Of a stretch of DNA of 64,000 nt, positions 48,170 through 60,490 are shown in pieces. Origin of the DNA: Dillenia suffruticosa. Taxonomy: Eukaryota > Streptophyta > Magnoliopsida > Dilleniales > Dilleniaceae. The position numbers and the translations under genes are program-made. The notes under the pieces are model-generated. The model had not been told where the DNA came from, searched no databases, and saw only the letters and a program-made list of their open reading frames with translations. Position 1 is the first letter of the stretch. Each line of letters opens with the position of its first letter. The DNA is taken from NCBI GenBank assembly GCA_033439265.1, contig JAVTVX010000026.1:10479001-10543000 (forward strand), read 5' to 3'.

Positions 48170-49410
48170 CGACGTGCGAAGTGGAAATTATATGTCAAGT
48201 CGTTCGATTTATTCCAAATTCATAAATTGATTAATAAATTTCAAAACAAAATTTAGATTTTAAAAATCGTTATTTATTAGTTCTTTCATTAATAAGACAC
48301 TTAACTGGTTCGAAACTGACTCAATGTAATAGATGATGTGAAGGCATACTTTCTAATTTGGCTTCCAACGTGACTGAAATTGTTGGCATGTTAACTAACA
48401 GGTCAGCAACGTACACTAACAATGTTACCACGTCAGTACCAATGCTAACATGGCATGACATGTTAGCAGAAAAATTCTTCCCCGGTTCAAAAAAAACACT
48501 CATCTCTCTCTCCCTTCCCCTTTCTCTTTCTTCTTCTCTCTCCCTTGAAAAAAAAAAAAAAAAAAAAAAAAGGAACTCTGCAGAAGCTTAGCCTCCTGTC
48601 AGATTTCAATGTAATTCGATGGACCTTACCTCCTGGCTGCAGTGATTTTTCTCACTCTCACTCTTTCTCTCTCCTGTTTATAGAAGCTTCTCTGCAAAAG
48701 CTTCAACCTTTACAGACACGATATTATTTCGGACCCTATCCACCTTTTGCATCTGTCAGCGATTTCTTTCGTGAACGATGACTACTGGCCTTCGAATCTT
48801 GATAAGAGAGATAAAGAGATTAGGGTTTTGTGTGGTTGGTCAAATCTTGGAGATTGTGGAATTCGGATTTCTTTTTTTAAAAAATCTTTTTAGGGTTTCG
48901 GATTTGGGAATTTGAGAGGAAACCTATGGAGAGATGTGCAGAGAGGAATTATTAATGGTGAACAGATCGATTGTTCGGCATGAATTTTTTATGTTTATCA
49001 AACAATTGCTAACAAACAGGGAATAAAAAAGTCTTTTTTTCCGAGGGAGAGAGGAGAAAAGAGAGAGAGAGAGATGAGTGTTTTTTCCAAACGGGAAAGA
49101 ATTTTTCTGCCGATGTGTCATGCCAAGTTAGCATTAGTACTGACTTGACAACACTGTTAGTGTATATTACTGACCTGTCAGCTGATACATCAACAATTTC
49201 AATCACGCTGGAAGCCAAGTCCAAAAGTATGCCTCCACATCATCTGTTACATTGAGTCAGCTTATCATAACGGCTAACAACGCACCGTTATTTACAAAAA
49301 GACTAACAAGTAATAATTTTTAAAATTTAGATTTTCAATTGTTACATTTTAAAGTTTAGAGATTAATTTAGAAATTTGAGGTAAAATTTAGGGATTTGAC
49401 ATAGTTTTTT
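48170..49410. mobile_element. 1.24 kb inverted-repeat element (MULE/MITE-like) in S copy 2
   Basis: The two ends are inverted copies of about 300 bp. GACTCAATGTAATAGATGATG (48320) mirrors CATCATCTGTTACATTGAGTC (49240), and GTTAGCAGAAAAATTCTTCCC (48463) mirrors the stretch near 49090. S copy 1 lacks it, and CTTTTGTG/TCTTTGTG flank it as a likely 8-9 bp target duplication. A 23-base A run (48547-48569) lies inside. No transposase is encoded. Confidence 0.75.
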
Positions 49411-50634
49411 CTTTGTGTGAACACCATACTACTCGGTGGACGTCGTTTTCTATCATTGGAATTGAGCATCTTGGGATTGCAAAGCTTTCTTCCTATGGTT
49501 AATGAGCATGATCCGCATTAGGGCAAAATAATAATAATAATAATAATCGGTAAAAAATTATAAAAAAGTAATGATTTTATCGTTTGCTCCAAAGAAATTC
49601 AACATTAATAACATTAATAAAAAATTAAAAGATTATGTGGTAATGATTTTATTGTATGCTCCAAAGAAATTGAACATTAAGAATATTATTGTTTTCTTAA
49701 TAAATATGTGGGATTTCTTTGAAATAAAAGATTATGCGGTTGTGGGGTCCCTGCAATTGAACTAGAGTCGTATCGTGTAGGTGAGTTGGGTCTCAAATTG
49801 TCAAGCTGGGGTTAGATTACGGGGCTTTTCCTTTTCTTAAAAAAATAAAATTAAAAAATAAAAAAGATAAAAAAATAAAAATTGGAACTCTTTGATTGCG
49901 TCTAAAACCACTTGCAAAATAAAATATTGATATGATTAGTTAATGTTTTTGCAAAATCAATGGCTCCCCTTCATAACCCAAATTTTAGTTTGGAACGAAT
50001 AGTTTATATGAAAAAAAAAACTTGAAATAAAGAAATCAAAAGACTTGTCAATCAACACTTTAATTATGAAATCATAATCAAATGGTGTCAAAAATTTTTA
50101 TTTGTATAATTTATTTCTTATACTATTTCATAATTCAGTATCAAGACGAATATATTTCATATTGATTTAAACATCAATTTATTTTGAAGATATCTATTAA
50201 ATATTGATTGATATGTTTTTTTAGTATCATACTATTTTGAAATATTTTTAATCTAATGTTATTATTAACTAAAAATAAAGCAACTTTTATCCTTAAAAAA
50301 CAGATGAAAATGAAGATGAAATTCTAAATCTAAATACACTTTCACTCGCAGTGTCCATGCATTTTCCCACATGAGAAAAGCAAACCAAAAAAATATTAAA
50401 ATAAAAGGAAGAATGCCATTGTTGGTGGGGTAAAGTAGCTGAAACGAGGTGGAGAAGAGGACTCCTCACATGGTGAGGCCATCATGAAGATTCCTAAGAC
50501 CGAGTAAGGGACATAGGCCTTTTGGTTGATGTGGATTTTGTGGAAACTTTGAATCCAAGCAAAGACAAATGATTGGCTACTATGGTCATGTCAAGCCAAA
50601 CCAAACATCATTTCAAGGCATATCAATTGGCACT

Positions 50635-51175
50635 TTGGTGCTTGTATTATGCGTAAAGTTCGTTAATCTCTTCGTACCAAGATTAATTGCATAAATTTTA
50701 TCTCCTTAGCCTTAGACCATCTTAGGAATTGTTGAGCCAAAATTTGTTAATCCACTCAAAGCCCCCTAATAAACTAAATTGAGTGTAGTTGACAAGAAAA
50801 GGTAAACCGAGAAAGGTGAAATTAACGTGAAAACATGCTGGAGGACTCCTCACTCATTTGGAAAGGGGAAGACTACTCTAACCCCATGTTCTAGACGAGG
50901 GGAATTGATGTCTGCAAATCACTTGAAAGAATGCGTTAGATCCAAATGAACCAAACATGTTTAGTCTCCCATGTTGATGAACAAAATTGATGTAATGTAA
51001 CGCATTGGCACTTCCGTGTCCCATTTTTCCTTTTTCCTTTTTATTAGTTTTTAGCCACCTCACTTGGGGCTCAATGTGCCTTCTGAACACCTATAGAACC
51101 AAAGAAAAGAAGGGGCAATAAGAGTTTGTGGATATTGAGGATTTTGAGATGGTCACGTTTTCAAGTGATTGCCCT
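50635..51175. other. ~540 bp present in S copy 2 but not copy 1
   Basis: S copy 1 goes straight from the CATATCAATT-like part to GGAGTTTGCTTTGCAAG. Similar words TTGGCACTT and TTGCCCTTA border the extra segment, so it may be an insertion, but no inverted ends are evident. The frame inside it (50878-51090, minus) is not recognised. Confidence 0.5.
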
Positions 51176-51526
51176 TAAAGGGAGTTTGCTTTGCAAGTTA
51201 TGGTAGTAGCATGGCATCCTCTTCACCTGGCAAGGAGTGGAGTTCATCAGGCCAGTCTACCTCATCTTTTCCCGTTCGACTTCGACTATATTCTAAAAGA
51301 TATAAGACTTGTTGTTTGTACAAGGAGAAAAGCTCAAACAACAAACTAGTAGCTTAGTGGGGCATTTATGAATTTTTGAAAGTGTTTGCAGCAGCAAATC
51401 AAAATGTTTGGTTCATGAATAAATATCTTACGTGGGCTAAATGGGTAGGGCCTTTATCCTGTAGATGTAGTTTTGTTAATAGTCACGTAGCCTTATGTAA
51501 GGTTTTTTCTATTAAAATTAAATGTG

Positions 51527-53115
51527 CACTACAAAAAAACAAACTTTTAGTCACAAATTTAACAACGAAAATTTAATAAAAATTCGTCGCTGAAAACGTT
51601 AGCGACGAAAAATTTTTCGTCGTTAATAATGCGTCGCAAAAATTTAACGATAAAAATTAGATATTCGTCGCTAAATTTAGCTACGGATAATTTTTTGTCG
51701 CTAAATCCGTCGCAAATTTAGCGATGAAAAATTATTCGTCGCTACATTTAGCGATGAAAATCTAAAATTCGTCGCTAAATTTAGCGACGAATAAATTTTC
51801 GTCTCTAATTTTGCGACAGATTTAGCGACGAATAATTTTCCGTCGCTAAATTTACAACAAAATCTAAAATTCGTAGCTAAATTTAGCGACGGATAATTTT
51901 TCGTCGTTAAATCCTTCACAAATTTAACGATGAAAATTTATTAATCGCTAAATTTAGGAATGAAAAAAATTCGTCACTAAATTAGCAACGGATATAAATT
52001 CGTCGCTAAATTAGTAATGAAAAAAAAAATGCACTCCTGCCTGAACCCGAGCCCGCCCGCCCGCCCTTCCGAGCTAGCATCCCTGCCCACACGCCCTACC
52101 TCATTTAATTCCTGAAAAATGGCTCCGCTTTGCTCCCACAATGGTTCGAACTCCTGCGCTTCCATAAACCTTTCGATCCTATAACCACCATGCTAAATGT
52201 TAGTATCTGTTATAAATTTTTTTTTTTGCTTATTATCTTTCCTTCACATTTTTCTAATAATAATAAAATAATATAAAATAACTATTTATTATAAAATAAT
52301 AAAATATTAGTTTAAAATAAAATAATAAGAGATTTAAAAAAATAATAATACTATTTTTTAAAAAGATAAAATAAAAATAAAATATAACATATTAATTAAA
52401 AATAATAAATATGACAATTTTTTTTAAATAAAAAATAAAAAACATATATTAATATTTTATTTTATTTTATTATATTTCAAATTTAGCGACGAATTTCGAA
52501 ATTTGTCACAAAATTAGCGACGAATTAGGAATTTGTTGCCAAATTCGTCGCTGAAGTCGTCGCAAAATTAGCGACAAATTTCGAAATTTGTCACTAAATT
52601 AATTTATTATGCAATAAATATACATTAATATTTTATTTTATTTAATTATTTTAAAATTTAGCAACGAATTCTAAATTTATCGCTAATTTTGCGACAAATT
52701 CTAAATTTGTCGCTGAATTCGTCGCAACATTAGCGACGAAATCCGAAATTTGTCACTAAATTAATTTATTATTTAATAAATATATATTAATATTTTTTTT
52801 TTCAAATTTAGCGACAAATTCTGAAATTCGTCGCTAAATTAATTTATTATTTAATAAAAATATATTAATATTTTATTTTATTAAATTATTTTTCAAATTT
52901 AGTGACAAATTGGGAATTCGTCGCAAAATTATCGACGAATTCCGAAATTCGTCACAAAATTAGCAACGAATTTCCAGTCGTTGCTAAATTAGCTACGACT
53001 ATTTTTTCGTCTCAAATTTCGTTGCAAACATCAATGAAAAAAATTTTCGTCGCAAAATTGTAACAAAAAAATTTGTCGCTAAATTTCATCGCAAAAACCA
53101 TGTTTTTTTGTAGTG
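51527..53115. mobile_element. Non-autonomous CACTA element 5 in the copia 3' LTR
   Basis: The ends are CACTACAAAAAAACAAAC and CATGTTTTTTTGTAGTG. The flanks GTG and GTA would be a 3 bp target duplication with one change. AGCGACGAA-type repeats fill 51.55-52.02 and 52.48-53.10 kb. The right half alternates these with AATTTATTATTTAATAAA spacers about three times, a local amplification. A short GC-rich patch (52040-52110) marks the middle. Orientation is the same as CACTA 1. Confidence 0.9.
52143..52195 (-). promoter_or_regulatory. tRNA-like box A and box B, CACTA 5 left half
   Basis: On the minus strand TAGCATGGTGG (52195-52185) fits box A. GAGTTCGAACC (52153-52143) is the same box B sequence as in CACTA 1. 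It points toward the left end. No counterpart was found in the right half. Confidence 0.5.
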
Positions 53116-53500
53116 GTAAAAGTGTATGGAAAAAAATCATACATCTAAACTACGGCCAATTATCACTCGAATATCCCAAACTAGTCATAGTATTGTTTAC
53201 GAACAATCGAACTAATACTTTTCCATAATACGATTCTCCAAATCCGAGTGATTGACGTACAAATGATACCTAATAATTTTTCTCTCTTAAAAAAATTATT
53301 TTCTCACAATATTTCACTCACAGTGTGTACTTTCGTATGATGTTAGATTATGTTTTAATTGTATTCCCATAATTTTTCCGACTTGGAAAATTAGGAGGAG
53401 AAGGGAGGGGGAATGGTTAACTTCTCTTACCCGTTCCCTCTAATCTCTTTTATTATTTAAATTTTAAATTCAAATGTCTTTATGGACATAACTTTTTTCA

Positions 53501-53510
53501 TCTCCCACTT
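53501..53510 (-). other. Copia polypurine tract
   Basis: The minus strand reads AAGTGGGAGA directly before the 3' LTR. This is the usual plant copia plus-strand primer. Confidence 0.75.
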
Positions 53511-54083
53511 GCACATAATGTATATTTTATATCTATCTCACGATCACAATTCATGTGATTTTAGACGTCACTTCTACAAACTTTCATGCTAAATCACGTG
53601 TCGTGTGACTGGCAAGTAAACCTGCAATTAAAATTTTTTTGATGTATTGGTTAAGGTAATCGAGAAGCCAACGTTAGTATAAGAAACTCGTTGTATCCCA
53701 AATTCAATGCGTTCCATCTATTGAGCTACTTTTTACATTGAAAGTAATCCCCAAATAAGTGTTCGATTATGTATTCACGATTATATTCACATTTCAACAC
53801 GGACAAACATAATAAGATAGTCAGTGAATACAATAACACGGATGTAATGTCTATTGGTTTTTCTTATCTTAACTAGAATCTCTCTGTCTCAATTGAGTTG
53901 CTTTCCTAAACATGTCTCGCAAGCCTTATTTATATTGAAGCTCATTGGTAAACACACTAAAGTAACATACATTAAACCAAGATATCAAAAAACTGCCAAA
54001 AGTAATAAGAGCACACATATGAGCTCATCATTAGGCTCAGGTTCTCACACAGTAAGGCAAGAGGATTAATAAAATACATCATC

Positions 54084-55420
54084 TCAAGCCAATGACGCTA
54101 TATGTCTTACAAAAGAGTCTCTCACAATGGATTTAGTAAGAGGGTCAATTATCATGTTGTGTATAGATATGTACTTCATCGTAACTTCTCTCGTACTAAT
54201 GATATCTCTCACATAATTATATCTAGTATCAATGTGTTTGGTTTTAAGGATCTCTCGTGTAGGCAATGGCATTTTAATTGTCATAGTACACAATCAATAG
54301 CCTCCCATTATTTGCTATAACCTCTAAGTCATTTAGCAATCTCCTGAACCAAACACCCTCCTAAACTGCTACTGAACATGCAACAAACTCAATCTCCATC
54401 ATGGATAACGCAATACGAGTTTGCTTCTTGCTATTCTATAATATGACATCATTGTTGAGTAAGAAATTAAAACCTGATATCGATTTGCGTTCATCTAGAT
54501 CGACTGCCCAATCGGTATCTGAATATCCAACTAAACGCAAATTATCTCCTCCATAACACTAGCATAAATGACTCTTTTCATATCCATTATTTCATCCCGA
54601 GCGTTAGGGCACATGTCAAGGCTCATGCTATCATCTGTAGCAATACGAGTATTCATAAGTTTACAATCATTTATCTTGAAGCGCTGAAGAATCTTTTTGA
54701 TATAGGACTCTTATGAAAGAGCGAATATCTGTCTTGAGTGATACTCTAGATTTTAACTCTGAGAATGAACTCAACCTTACCCATGTCCTTCATGTCAAAG
54801 CTAGACGATAAGCAATGGTCATTAGATACTCCTTGTTATTCCTAGTTAATAGAATGTCGTCCATGTATAAAAATAGGATCAAAATGAAATCATTAGAATG
54901 TTTTACATGTATGCAATGATCATCCTCGATCATGGTGAAACCATAAAATTGCCTTATTGTGAAATGTCAAGTACCACTATTTGGATAATTGTTTAAACCC
55001 ATATATGGACTTCCAAAGTTGACAAATCTTATTCTCTTGACATTCAAAAACAAAACCCAATGGTCGTTCCAGGTAGATCTTTTTATCCAATTTCCCATTC
55101 AAAAAGACAATTTTAATATCCATCTAATATAATTCTAAATTCATGTCTACAATAATCACTAGAAATAATCGGATCAAGATAAATTTGACTATAAGAGAGA
55201 GAGAGTCTTTTCTATGGCTACCAAATGAGTTTTATACCTCTCAATCGATCCATCACATTTTCTCTTGATTTTGAAATCCACTTATTTCCAATAACCCCTC
55301 AGGTAAATCAAATAAGTCCCAAATTTCATTGATTTTCATCGATTCCATCTCTTCTTCCTTAGCCTTTAACCATTAACTCTTTGCTGGACCCGTAAAAGCT
55401 TCCTAGACTTTTTTTGGTTC
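54084..55420 (-). pseudogene. Copia reverse transcriptase and RNase H remnants
   Basis: Minus-strand pieces include MDIKIVFLNGKLDKKIYLER and PLGFVFECQENKICQLWKSI (RT: MDVKTAFLNGxLxExIYMxQP). The YVDD active-site region is garbled near 54860. Further pieces are SSFDMKDMGKVEFILRVKI and, at the end, KHIDTRYNYVRDIISTREV with TMKYISIHNMIIDPLTKSI (RNase H). Frequent stops and frame changes make it inactive. Confidence 0.8.
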
Positions 55421-55799
55421 CTCATCATCCTTAGGAATCACAATGAGAGCCTTACTCTCAATAGAAAAGCATCGTTTCGACATACTTTTATGACTACATC
55501 TACGAGAAAGATTTGGTGGAATATTTTTTACCCTTAATGGACTGTACCCTCTAGCATCAAAATCTCTAACTGGCCCTTGAATTCATTACTAGCCTTAGTT
55601 GAGCTACCAGACTTGTGCATTTCATAAAACGGTAAAATTATTATCAATTTCACATCTCTTAGAGAAATCTTTCTTTAGAAATATGACATCACGAGACTCA
55701 ATCTTTGTAACAATGCTGTCCGTGTGCTCACCTATAAGTACATACTTCTCAAAGTATTCAGAGTATCTTACAAAGATACATTTCTTTTCTCGTGGACCT

Positions 55800-56560
55800 T
55801 ACTTGCCATGTGGATGCAAAGAATCGTGAACATATGCGACACATTCCAAAGATCTCAAATAACTAAGGTCAAGTTTCCATCATATCCATAGTTCATATGG
55901 AGTACTAGTTATAGATTTTGATAGAACATGATTAAGGATATAGACTGCAGTCAATAAAATATCTCAACAATAGAAGATAGACAAGTTTGTCTATACCATC
56001 ATCAACTTAACCATCTCCAATAACATCTTATTCCTTCTTTTAGCTACTCTATTTTATTAAACGATAGTAAAATAGTCAACTATCTCATGATTCTCTTCTC
56101 AAAATAGAGCTCTTTAAACTGTTCAGATAAATACTCGTACCCTCAATTGGTTTTGAGAGATTTAACTCTCATATCTAATTGATTCCTAACCTCACTTATA
56201 AACCTCTAGAAACATTCTAATGTTTTAGACTTGTATGAGATCAAATAGATATAACTGAAATGTATGTAATCATTTATGAATGATATAAAATACGCAGCTC
56301 CATTTCTCGCTCTCATGTTCATAAGGTCACAAATATCATAGTGAACCAATTGCAATGAGATTTATGCTCTCATAGTCTTACAAAATGGTTTTCTTGTCAT
56401 TTTACCATCTAAGCAGAACTCACATATGAGCAATTCAGTATTGGTTAGCGGTCCTAATAGACCATTCACAACTAATTGATTCATTCTCTCTTACCCTATG
56501 TGTCCCAGTCTAGCATGTCATATATTCACATCGTCAACATTATGATTAAATAACAAGACA
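55800..56560 (-). pseudogene. Copia integrase remnant
   Basis: HARLGHIG (after a Trp-to-stop change) and CEFCLDGKMTRKPF mark the pre-integrase zinc region at 56530-56400. DICDLMNMRARNGA, YFISFINDYIHFSYIYLIS and TAVYILNHVLSKSI follow from the core, then KCIFVRYSEYFEKYV and IESRDVIFLKKDFS. Stops interrupt it throughout. Confidence 0.8.
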
Positions 56561-56699
56561 ATAGACAAACCACAAGATGCTCCATCATATGGAAAAATAG
56601 TATCCAATACATGTAAACCATCAAACACAAATCTAGATCATTTTGTCATAGCAAAGAAAAATATCAGAGTTCTTAAAAGTTAGTACATAACCCAAACGA

Positions 56700-57134
56700 T
56701 CTAAATAGAATATAGAAATCAAATTTTATCGAATATCTAATGCATAAAGAACATCATATAAGTAAAGGGTTCAGCCACTTTGCAACTCCAGTTTGCAAGT
56801 GTCAATTCCCTTCATGATCACATATGCTCCATTTCCCATGTATATCCTCCTCACATGAGGACTCAATTGACAAAACACCACAAACGTGCTCTTGTCATAA
56901 GCTATATGGTCTGTGACTCCTAATTTTACAATTTACAAAAAAAGAGTCAGTAAGCATCATTGTCAAAGAGACATAAATCAAACCATGTAAAGAAGAATCA
57001 TGACATAATTTCCACTCGTCACACTCACAAGCAAAATAACGAAACTTACCACATACGTAGCACTTCATCTTAGATTTGTCCATTGGCTTCTTCTTGCATT
57101 TTTGCACCTTGTTACTAGACTTCTCAAATGACAT
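56700..57134 (-). pseudogene. Copia gag zinc knuckle and protease remnant
   Basis: At 57134-56895 the frame has a basic stretch, then CYVCGKFRYFACEC, a CCHC knuckle in which the His position is Tyr. Further on, QLSPHVRRIYMGNGAYV and DTCKLELQSGWTLYLYDVLY resemble the region after the copia protease active site (family pattern GNGxxxxVxxxGxxxLxLxxGxxLxLxxVLY). The catalytic DSGA was not found. Confidence 0.7.
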
Positions 57135-57480
57135 TTCCTTGCCTCTATCTTGATTCTTCTAGTTATGCCTTTTCTATTTGCGTTTGGTCCTGTGATAGTT
57201 CTGACTTGAATCCTCCACAAAAGCATGACCAGAGAACGGCTAACTCGCCAACTAACGTTCCTCCTTCAACTCACAATGACGACTCACATTAGCAAATGTA
57301 TGAACACTCTCGTCGTGAGTGAGGTACTTCTTTATGGTTTTCTACGAATCAGGAATCCCAAAACCTATAATTCATCTAACATTGGCTTGCCCACATTTCT
57401 CAAAGAAGCTATCATGCAAGACTTCTACATCAAATGTTATTTCGTAGTATGATTAGGGCTTTTCTTATAAGTTATAAACT

Positions 57481-60250
57481 TATAAGTGAGCATCCCCATC
57501 TTAGGAGCCGAATATGTCATGCCTCAACCCTCGAGTCGAGCATGCGATAATCGTTGCGTTATCCCCAAACACATGTGAAGCCACTCCATATCCCGTGGTA
57601 TCATAAGACATTCCAATATTCCAAACATTTTGAAATAAATTTAAATTATCCATAGGTCAGTCAAACTGTATAAACAAATCCCAAGTGATTAAAATAAATT
57701 CATAAGCCCAACATAGGTCTCTATGCAAGGGGAAAAACTAATATCAACTAGATTCAAAATCTATCAAACAATCCAAATGTCCCAATAAAACTAATAAGTC
57801 TTGCAAATGAAATTTTATACCAAATAAAAAGAGTTTCAAATTTAGTAAGGGTTTCTTAATATTTGATCAAAATAAACAAGTAAATATTCAACAAATCCAA
57901 ACTTTTAAAAGTTTACAAAACCTCTTCCATCGGTCCAATCTACATATTTCCCAAAAGTGCTCTCAAAGTTAGTACCTATTGAAGATCAACAAAATAATTT
58001 CTTCAAACCGGCAATATATGATGTCAATGTCTCCAACCTAGGTTTCCCCTAAAAAAAGAATAGAAAGAGAGGTGCAAGTATAAAATATTCGTGAGTGGAG
58101 TACCATGGTATGTTGAACATAAATAAGGGGTAAGTGTGGTTGTACCAAATGAGTATGTCAAATTTTTATAATTACAATATAAATTTAGAACAAACCTTCC
58201 ATGACTCACATGTTTCCATCAACAACCAATTTTAAATTCCTTTCAACTTTTCTTGGGGTTTGACGAAAATCACATTTTTCCCAATGACTGTTAATCAAAT
58301 CTGCCAATGGGTTTTTCATAATTTTCATAAAATATTCCCCTTCCTTGGCATTGGCCCGGAGTTCCAAGGGATATCATCACATTATCACGGGAACAATTTG
58401 GGGAAGCACTCCATCCTACCTACCACCAAGCCCAAATTTTTAAATTAGCCTTAACCATGCCGTCTCAATGGTTCTGATCTATGGAAAGACTTAGACTATA
58501 GTCATTTACTATTTTTCATGCACCATGTTACAAATTTCATCTCACAATTCAATATTATAACCACTTACTGTGGAATGAAATTTCACAATTCACAATCTTA
58601 ATTTAATTGTAACATGATACAAACAATTTAAAAATCGATAATAGAGTCATGGACTTTCCAAATTATTTAAGTTAGGCACAACATGATCACAAATATTTTA
58701 CAAATTCATTTCAAAGTTTGTTTCACCAATCATAAATTGAAAACTTTTTTATTATTCATACTCAACATAACCATTCACTCACCTATTGGGCGGGTAATCA
58801 CTATCAATCCACAACCAATTTGATGTCTAGTCTCACTTTAAGTTCCAAATGCGAAGACTTAAGACATTCAACATCAATTCTCTTGATTTTACAAACTCTA
58901 GGTCTAAACCCCCAAATTCATTTCATCAAATTTCAATATAATTTTCAAATTCATAAAAGAGGAAAGTAAACCTAAGTTAAGAAAGAGAAGATTACCAAAA
59001 TTTTTGTCACAATTTCATCTCAAGCCGAGCCACGACCAAACCCTAGGTTGTTTACTGGAAAACCTCAAATCTCTCACTAGATCTAACATTCTAGAGATTG
59101 AGTTAAGGGTTTTAGAGTTTCTAGAATGTGAGTTTTGTTATGATTTGGTTGATCTTTGATGGAAACAAAGAGAGGGAGAGACAAAGGGTGCGTGAGCCAA
59201 GAGAGAGAAAAGTGAGAGAAGAGATGAAATTTAGATCTCATGTGTTATGGAGTCTCATTTCCACTTTCAACTACAAACCCATTTCCATTATTTACTTTGT
59301 TGCCCTCCTTCACTTCTAAATTTCACACAATGTCCTATATGTTCCTTTGGATTATTGGGAAGGTCAGCCATTTGAATTTAAGTACTCGAAGTTCTGATCT
59401 ATGTAATATAATATAAATTGTGTATAATATGCCTAAGGTGTTTGAATGGCATGGTGGTGTAAAAGTCTTTTTGGGTTGTTTGGAGAACTTGGGTTCAATT
59501 CTAAATGAATGCAAGTAGCCAACAAGAATTGAAGAATTAGCATGTTTGAGTAGATAAATGTGTGTATCGACGGGGAGGAAATTGGAAGGACGTGTCGAGA
59601 AGTCTCACAATTGCTGTACCGAGGAATTTTATCGACAGGGAAGGTAAGGTTCAAATGTCCATTGATATGAAGGTTAAATATCCACATTCATGAAGGTAGG
59701 TGAAGCATAATGTACTGAGAGCAAAAATAAAAATGAAACGTGTATCGAAAAATAAGTACAAATGGTCTAGTAAATAAAAAGACAATTGATCGCTAAGTGT
59801 ACAAATGGTTCTTAAATCGAGAGAATCCAGTGTATTCAACACCAAGATCCAAGAAGTAGATGGAAAAATATTACCAAAAGGTAGCAATTTGCCAAAAAAC
59901 TATGGAGTATACTGAGAGAGATAAAAATAAAATTATCATCAAGAGATACTAAATCAACTTTTCATTGAAAAGTCAAATTTTTACCTAACCCAAAGGAATT
60001 TTATAACCGAGTACCGAACACATATTAAATTCTACCAATTGAACACTTTAATAACCGAATCCTTAAAAATCAAGGGTTTGTCAACCAAAAGTTTGGGAAA
60101 ATTCCTGTACAGTCCTAAGGTCCAAATCCACAGTTAAATTCAAATTAACTATTCTTCCATAATATATAAAATATAGAAATCTCAAGTAGTGACTTTAGTA
60201 TTAACACCACAGCCTGACTCTTTCGGTGTTACAAAATAAACACCATAATG
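57481..60250. other. Interior of the copia element without recognised coding sequence
   Basis: From 57.5 to 59.7 kb nothing resembles gag, and the sequence may be a nested insertion. From about 59716 rightward it matches 7466 onward, including the frame reading NIFPSTSWILVLNTL on the minus strand, present in both copies but of no known family. That frame is kept open in both copies over about 55 residues, which may be chance. Confidence 0.45.
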
Positions 60251-60289
60251 CTCCTTTAGAGCAAGCCTAATAGCCTTAACAGTGGGGTG

Positions 60290-60490
60290 CTGCTCATATA
60301 CAAGAATCATATCATCGTGTATGTTGCTGATAAGGATGGCCCTAGCTTGGTTGTCCCTTTTCTTTCATGCATGATAAATCTCCTGATTCTGTTTACCCTA
60401 CACTATAGTACCCTCCCCAGGGTCTACCATCTCATACATCAGAACCTTAATCAAATCTTGTTCATCGAGAATGAATTAAATCTTCTGGTA
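60290..60490 (-). pseudogene. Copia gag fragment, copy 2
   Basis: This is the same piece as 7960-8190, with more changes and about 38 bp (60353-60390) not in copy 1. It is broken by stops. Confidence 0.65.

Larger units (their letters stand above)
48094..51495. repeat. S block, copy 2 (interrupted)
   Basis: This is the same repeat as 10045-11767: GGATGCCGTACATCTAC at the start, CTATCATTGGAATTGAG near 49450, GTGGGATTTCTTTGAAATAA near 49707, and CACGTAGCCTTA at the end. It is split by an inverted-repeat element (48170-49410). It also has about 540 bp (50635-51175) that copy 1 lacks. Confidence 0.78.
51496..53500 (-). repeat. Copia 3' LTR, split by CACTA element 5
   Basis: The outer part (51496-51526, TGTAAGGTTTTTTC...) and the inner part (53116-53500, ending CATAACTTTTTTCA) together align with the 356 bp 5' LTR at 61653. 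Confidence 0.8.
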
